A stretch of DNA of 8,832 nt from contig CANJCG010000066.1 in the NCBI GenBank assembly GCA_947472655.1, positions 1-8,832 on the forward strand. The letters run 5' to 3'. Of the stretch, positions 5,833-8,832 are shown one piece after another; the stretch's first letter is position 1; the number at the start of each line of letters is the position of its first letter. The stretch comes from Actinomycetota bacterium (GTDB lineage: Bacteria > Actinomycetota > Actinomycetes > S36-B12). The position numbers were made by a program, and so were the translations under genes. The notes below the pieces were generated by a model that saw only the letters and a list, made by a program, of their open reading frames with translations, did no database searches and had not been told where the DNA came from.

Positions 5833-7062
5833 GTGTCACGTAATCTAGATATCCCCATTTTTGACGCCGATAACCACATGTATGAGACGACGGATGCGTT
5901 CACTAAGTACTTGCCTGCTGAATACAGCGAAGTAGTCAAATACGTCGAGGTGAACGGCCGTACCAAGATCGCACTGAAAAACGTCATTAGCGATTACATC
6001 CCAAACCCAACCTTCACCAAGGTTGCTCAGCCGGGTGCTCAGGAACTTGAATTCAAGTTAAAGAATCCGTCTTCAAAGACTGCAAGCAAGCCTGGTGACT
6101 TGGCGCTCATCGAGCCTCCCAGGTACATCACTTCGCCTCCAGCTTTCTTTAATCCAGCTGACCGACTTGAATTGATGAATGAGCAAGGCATCGATCGCGC
6201 GATGATGTGGCCAACTCTTGCGAGTGTTCTCGAAGAGCGCCTTATTGATGACCCAGTAGCTAGCCACGTTGTCATTCACGCACTCAACGAGTGGATGTAT
6301 GAGCACTGGAGTTTCTGCTACGAAGATCGTATTTTCGCCACTCCCGTGATCACCTTGGCAATTGTGGATGAGGCCATAAAGGAACTTGATTTCCTTATAG
6401 AGCGCGGTGCTCGCGTTATCTTGATTCGCCCAGCCACTGTTCCTGATTACAACGGTCGCCGTCGTTCGTTCGCACTTCCTGAATTCGATCCATTCTGGAA
6501 GCGTGTTGAAGAAGCTGGCATTCTCGTGGGCATGCACTCTTCAGATGATGGCTACACCCGATACACGAACGACTGGAACGGCCTTAACGGAGAATTCAAG
6601 CCGTTCGCGGGACGCTCGCTCTTCAGTTCAATTGTTGGCGCCGAATACCGAGGCATCAAAGACACGGTCGCATCAATCATCGGACATGGTTTGGCTAACC
6701 GTTTTCCAAACATTCGTTTCTTGCCAGTAGAAAACGGCACAGCCTTTGTGAAGCCATTGATGACAACATTGAAGAAGCTTTATGCACGTGAGCCAGAGCG
6801 TTTCATTGAAGATCCAATGGTCACGTGGAAGCGTTCAATTTATGTGCACCCATTCGTTGAGGAAGACGTCACTGGATTGATCGAAGCAGTTGGGGCAGAC
6901 AACATCTGCTTTGGTTCTGACTACCCACATCCTGAAGGCATGTTCGATCCGATCACCTTCATTGACGAGATCTCCGACCTGTCCCCTGAGGATCAGGCCA
7001 AGATCATGGGCGGCAACTTGGCCAAGCTCATGGGTGTCGACCCAACGTCGAAGATCCTGTAA
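5833..7062 (+). CDS. Metal-dependent amidohydrolase-fold protein (amidohydrolase_2 / ACMSD-like)
   Basis: A 409-residue TIM-barrel protein of the amidohydrolase_2 family (PF04909 type), whose characterised members decarboxylate or hydrolyse aromatic and related acids with a bound metal. The first strand carries FDADNHMYE (10-18), with H15 the likely metal ligand; the HxH of the family is here DxH, as I recall for a group of mycobacterial homologues. Other candidate ligands are H235 (VGMHSSD), H285 (IIGHGLANRFP) and D363 (CFGSDYPHPEG, 359-369). PVENGTAF (298-305) is the usual conserved strand. No signal peptide is seen, so it is cytosolic. The start is GTG at 5833 because GAGGAGG lies 5 nt upstream and the barrel begins at once; the frame is open back to an ATG at 5788, but that lacks a comparable site. 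It is followed by a hairpin and then the P450 gene on the same strand. Family sure, substrate unknown. Confidence 0.88.
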   Translation: MSRNLDIPIFDADNHMYETTDAFTKYLPAEYSEVVKYVEVNGRTKIALKNVISDYIPNPTFTKVAQPGAQELEFKLKNPSSKTASKPGDLALIEPPRYITSPPAFFNPADRLELMNEQGIDRAMMWPTLASVLEERLIDDPVASHVVIHALNEWMYEHWSFCYEDRIFATPVITLAIVDEAIKELDFLIERGARVILIRPATVPDYNGRRRSFALPEFDPFWKRVEEAGILVGMHSSDDGYTRYTNDWNGLNGEFKPFAGRSLFSSIVGAEYRGIKDTVASIIGHGLANRFPNIRFLPVENGTAFVKPLMTTLKKLYAREPERFIEDPMVTWKRSIYVHPFVEEDVTGLIEAVGADNICFGSDYPHPEGMFDPITFIDEISDLSPEDQAKIMGGNLAKLMGVDPTSKIL

Positions 7063-7100
7063 TTAGTTCTCATAGATAGTGACTGAATAGCGTTGTAGCG

Positions 7101-7155
7101 AAAGCCGATATTGCCTCGGGGCTTGGAAACGGGTCTTGAGTCAATATCGGTTTTT
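7101..7155 (+). terminator. Long hairpin with GAAA tetraloop and T-tract (terminator or attenuator)
   Basis: CCGATATTG (7105-7113) pairs perfectly with CAATATCGG (7142-7150). After one C/T mismatch the stem continues inward: 7115-7125 pairs with 7130-7140, including five G-U pairs, and is closed by G-C around the loop GAAA (7126-7129). Five T residues (7151-7155) follow at once. It lies 38 nt after the amidohydrolase stop and ends 32 nt before the P450 ATG. As a terminator it would stop amidohydrolase transcripts. As the P450 leader has almost no room for a separate promoter, partial read-through is likely. Confidence 0.65.
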
Positions 7156-7187
7156 CGTTTCCTCATTTTTACCTACAAGGAGTTTCC

Positions 7188-8396
7188 ATGGCATACGAAA
7201 CCACGTTTTCATCCGATCCAGAGGCTCGCAAGAAGTACGCACAATGGCAGTACGAGCGCACTGTTGACCCACGCGCCTACTACAACGAGTTGCGCAAAAA
7301 GGGACCACTGGATTTCGATCAGATGGAAACCTCTGTCGATGTTATGGACCGGGTGTATGTCGAAGAAGTACTGCGCTGTCCTGAGATTTATTCAAGCTCG
7401 GTGTTGATGATGGGTGCAGCTGAGCCACCGATTCCCGTTGGTGTTGATGCTCCAGAACACACGCAGTTTCGTCGGGTACTCGACCCGTTCTTTTCACCAA
7501 AGTTAATGAAGGCGCTTGAGCCGGAGTTGACCGCACACATCAATGCAATCATTGATGAATTTATCGATAAGGGTGAAGTTGATTTCGCGACCCAGGTTGC
7601 CGTGCCATTTCCATCAAGCACATTCTTAACGTTGTTTGGGTGGCCGCTTGAAGAGCTTGACCAGATGGTCTACTGGAAAGACGTCATGATTCACCCCGAC
7701 ATGCTCTGTGGCGGCAGCTGGGAAGAGGGCATGAAACTTCAGCAGGTTGAAGTTCCCAAGATCTTCATTCGCTTACAGCAAGCGATCGATGACAAGCGCG
7801 CAAATCCTGGCAATGACCTCATCACGACCGTAACCAAGGCTGTCGGAGACGATGGCCAGCCTTTCACTGACAGCGTGCTCTGCCGATTGTTGTTCCAGGT
7901 CATGGCCGGCGGCCTCGATACTGTTACATCATCGCTGCAGTTGTTCTTCAACTACTTGGCCACGCATCCTGAAGCCCAGCAATTGATTCATGATGATCCA
8001 AGTCAGGTCACAAATGTGATCGAGGAACTACTGCGTTGGGAAACTCCAGTAATGTCCGTGGCTCGCGTCACAACACAAGACACGGTGCTTGCCGGTTGTC
8101 CAATCGCTAAGGGCACCGGAATTAGCCCTTCCCTGGCTGCTGCCGACATTGATCCAGCAGTTCCAGGATCTAGCGAGGTGAACCTCACCCGCGGAGACAA
8201 GGCTCACCTTGCTTTCGGCGCTGGGCCGCACCGCTGCCTTGGCTCGCACCTGGCTCGATTGGAATTGCGAGTGGTGTTGCAGGAGTGGCATAAGCGCATT
8301 CCGTTCTACGAAATCAAGCCAGGCACCACGGTTGATTGGATCTCTCATCAGATCCGCGGAATCGAGCACCTATGGCTCACTTGGCCAACCAAGTAA
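7188..8396 (+). CDS. Cytochrome P450 monooxygenase, bacterial class I type
   Basis: A 402-residue soluble P450 that should hydroxylate a hydrophobic substrate with O2 and electrons from a ferredoxin and reductase, neither of which is in the window. All hallmarks are present: the helix C region [16 protein letters not shown] (87-102), helix I AGGLDTV (240-246) with D244/T245 as the acid-alcohol pair, EELLR (279-283) containing the ExxR pair E280/R283, and the heme loop [14 protein letters not shown] (343-356) with C350 as the iron ligand. The GGLDTV helix I is the form found in P450cam; that alone does not set the substrate. No membrane anchor is seen, and the length is normal. The ATG follows AAGGAG by 5 nt. 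It lies downstream of the amidohydrolase and upstream of the crotonase on the same strand, in keeping with a catabolic role. A CYP family number cannot be assigned by eye. Confidence 0.95.
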   Translation: MAYETTFSSDPEARKKYAQWQYERTVDPRAYYNELRKKGPLDFDQMETSVDVMDRVYVEEVLRCPEIYSSSVLMMGAAEPPIPVGVDAPEHTQFRRVLDPFFSPKLMKALEPELTAHINAIIDEFIDKGEVDFATQVAVPFPSSTFLTLFGWPLEELDQMVYWKDVMIHPDMLCGGSWEEGMKLQQVEVPKIFIRLQQAIDDKRANPGNDLITTVTKAVGDDGQPFTDSVLCRLLFQVMAGGLDTVTSSLQLFFNYLATHPEAQQLIHDDPSQVTNVIEELLRWETPVMSVARVTTQDTVLAGCPIAKGTGISPSLAAADIDPAVPGSSEVNLTRGDKAHLAFGAGPHRCLGSHLARLELRVVLQEWHKRIPFYEIKPGTTVDWISHQIRGIEHLWLTWPTK

Positions 8397-8458
8397 GCCC
8401 TGTTCAGAATTACGATCCGAACGCCAGTGATGTTTATCCAAGTAGCCAACGCTGACGC

Positions 8459-8488
8459 TTGTTATTTGCTATATCTATGCTCTATCAA
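8459..8488 (+). promoter_or_regulatory. Weak candidate promoter for the enoyl-CoA hydratase gene
   Basis: The 150-nt gap between the P450 stop and the hydratase ATG holds a short AT-rich stretch. TTGTTA (8459-8464) and TATCAA (8483-8488) are 18 nt apart, 58 nt before the ATG. Matches to the consensus are partial. I see no terminator hairpin after the P450 gene, so read-through from it is also possible. Confidence 0.3.
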
Positions 8489-8546
8489 TAAATAATTTCC
8501 CTTCACAAGCTCGAATCACCTTCGGCACAGCTAAGAAAGGCAAGAC

Positions 8547-8832
8547 ATGACTGACTACAAGTACATCACCTACGAAGAGCTTGATGATAAAAGCATCGTG
8601 CGGATCATGCTGAATCGTCCTAATCAGAGAAATGCACAAAACCGTGGTTTGCTTGTTGAACTTGATGAAGCATTCTTGCGCGCTGAAGCCGATGACCAAG
8701 TTCGGGTTGTCATTTTGGGTGGGGCTGGCACGATGTTTTCGTCAGGTCACGACATGGGGTCAAAGGATTCAATCGCTGAGCGCGCAGGCGGAGAAAACGA
8801 GCATCCATCAATGAGCATCAATGGTGGAACCC
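8547..8832 (+). CDS. Enoyl-CoA hydratase/isomerase family protein (crotonase fold), N-terminal part
   Basis: The first 95 codons of a crotonase-superfamily enzyme; the gene runs off the right edge. The reading frame gives IVRIMLNRPNQRNAQN (17-32), the usual first strand and NRP..RNA motif, then VRVVILGGAGTMFSSGHDM (52-70), which supplies the first oxyanion-hole backbone amide near S66/G67. The second oxyanion glycine and the catalytic glutamates lie beyond the window, so hydratase, isomerase, hydrolase and non-catalytic members cannot be told apart. Adding water to the 2-enoyl-CoA made by the acyl-CoA dehydrogenase pair is the simplest role in this context. The ATG is preceded by GAAAGG with a 6-nt spacer. 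Confidence 0.88.
   Translation, partial: MTDYKYITYEELDDKSIVRIMLNRPNQRNAQNRGLLVELDEAFLRAEADDQVRVVILGGAGTMFSSGHDMGSKDSIAERAGGENEHPSMSINGGT

Noticed and set aside
6073..6537. Open frame of 154 codons on the minus strand opposite the amidohydrolase
   Set aside because: It lies wholly antisense to a well-supported gene, shows no recognisable motif, and has the look of a shadow frame. The same holds for 3555-3953 and 1139-1555.
7281..7294. Near match to the KstR steroid-regulator consensus (AAC-GA-GTT core)
   Set aside because: It lies inside the P450 coding sequence (Tyr-Asn-Glu-Leu codons), misses the last consensus base, and is not in a promoter position.

Overview
The window looks like a catabolic region from an actinobacterium (Actinomycetota). 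The G+C content is moderate, roughly half as judged by eye. Ribosome-binding sites are strong AGGAGG/AAGGAG types, two genes start with GTG, and the protein families are those common in mycobacterial and related lipid, steroid and ring-compound catabolism. The species cannot be read from the sequence, but an uncultured or mid-GC aquatic actinobacterium would fit. There are no RNA genes, mobile elements or CRISPR arrays.

Layout, left to right: (1) the first codons of a minus-strand gene with a hydrophobic N-terminus (1-46), preceded by a short region with two small direct repeats; (2) a minus-strand FAD-dependent oxidoreductase of the fumarate reductase/ketosteroid dehydrogenase superfamily (222-1622); (3) a divergent intergenic region with a small palindrome; (4) two plus-strand acyl-CoA dehydrogenase subunit genes 12 nt apart (1789-2883 and 2896-4059), whose FAD-site motifs are split between them as in the alpha2beta2 enzymes of steroid side-chain degradation; (5) a 16-bp hairpin between convergent genes; (6) a minus-strand secreted substrate-binding protein of the branched-chain amino acid ABC-transporter type (4174-5460); (7) a 372-nt divergent intergenic region; (8) plus-strand genes for a metal-dependent amidohydrolase (5833-7062), a cytochrome P450 (7188-8396) and the start of an enoyl-CoA hydratase (8547 to the right edge). 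A long GAAA-capped hairpin with a T-tract lies between the amidohydrolase and P450 genes.

How they may work together (inference): the binding protein captures a small hydrophobic or acidic substrate. The P450 hydroxylates it, the flavoprotein dehydrogenates or reduces a ring, the amidohydrolase-fold enzyme decarboxylates or hydrolyses an intermediate, and the two-subunit acyl-CoA dehydrogenase and crotonase carry out beta-oxidation of the CoA thioester. The substrate cannot be named. No regulator, CoA ligase, thiolase, or transporter ATPase is visible. I see no clearly undescribed type of system. The most interesting points are the complementary split acyl-CoA dehydrogenase, the structured leader before the P450 gene, and the unusual substrate-site motif of the flavoprotein.
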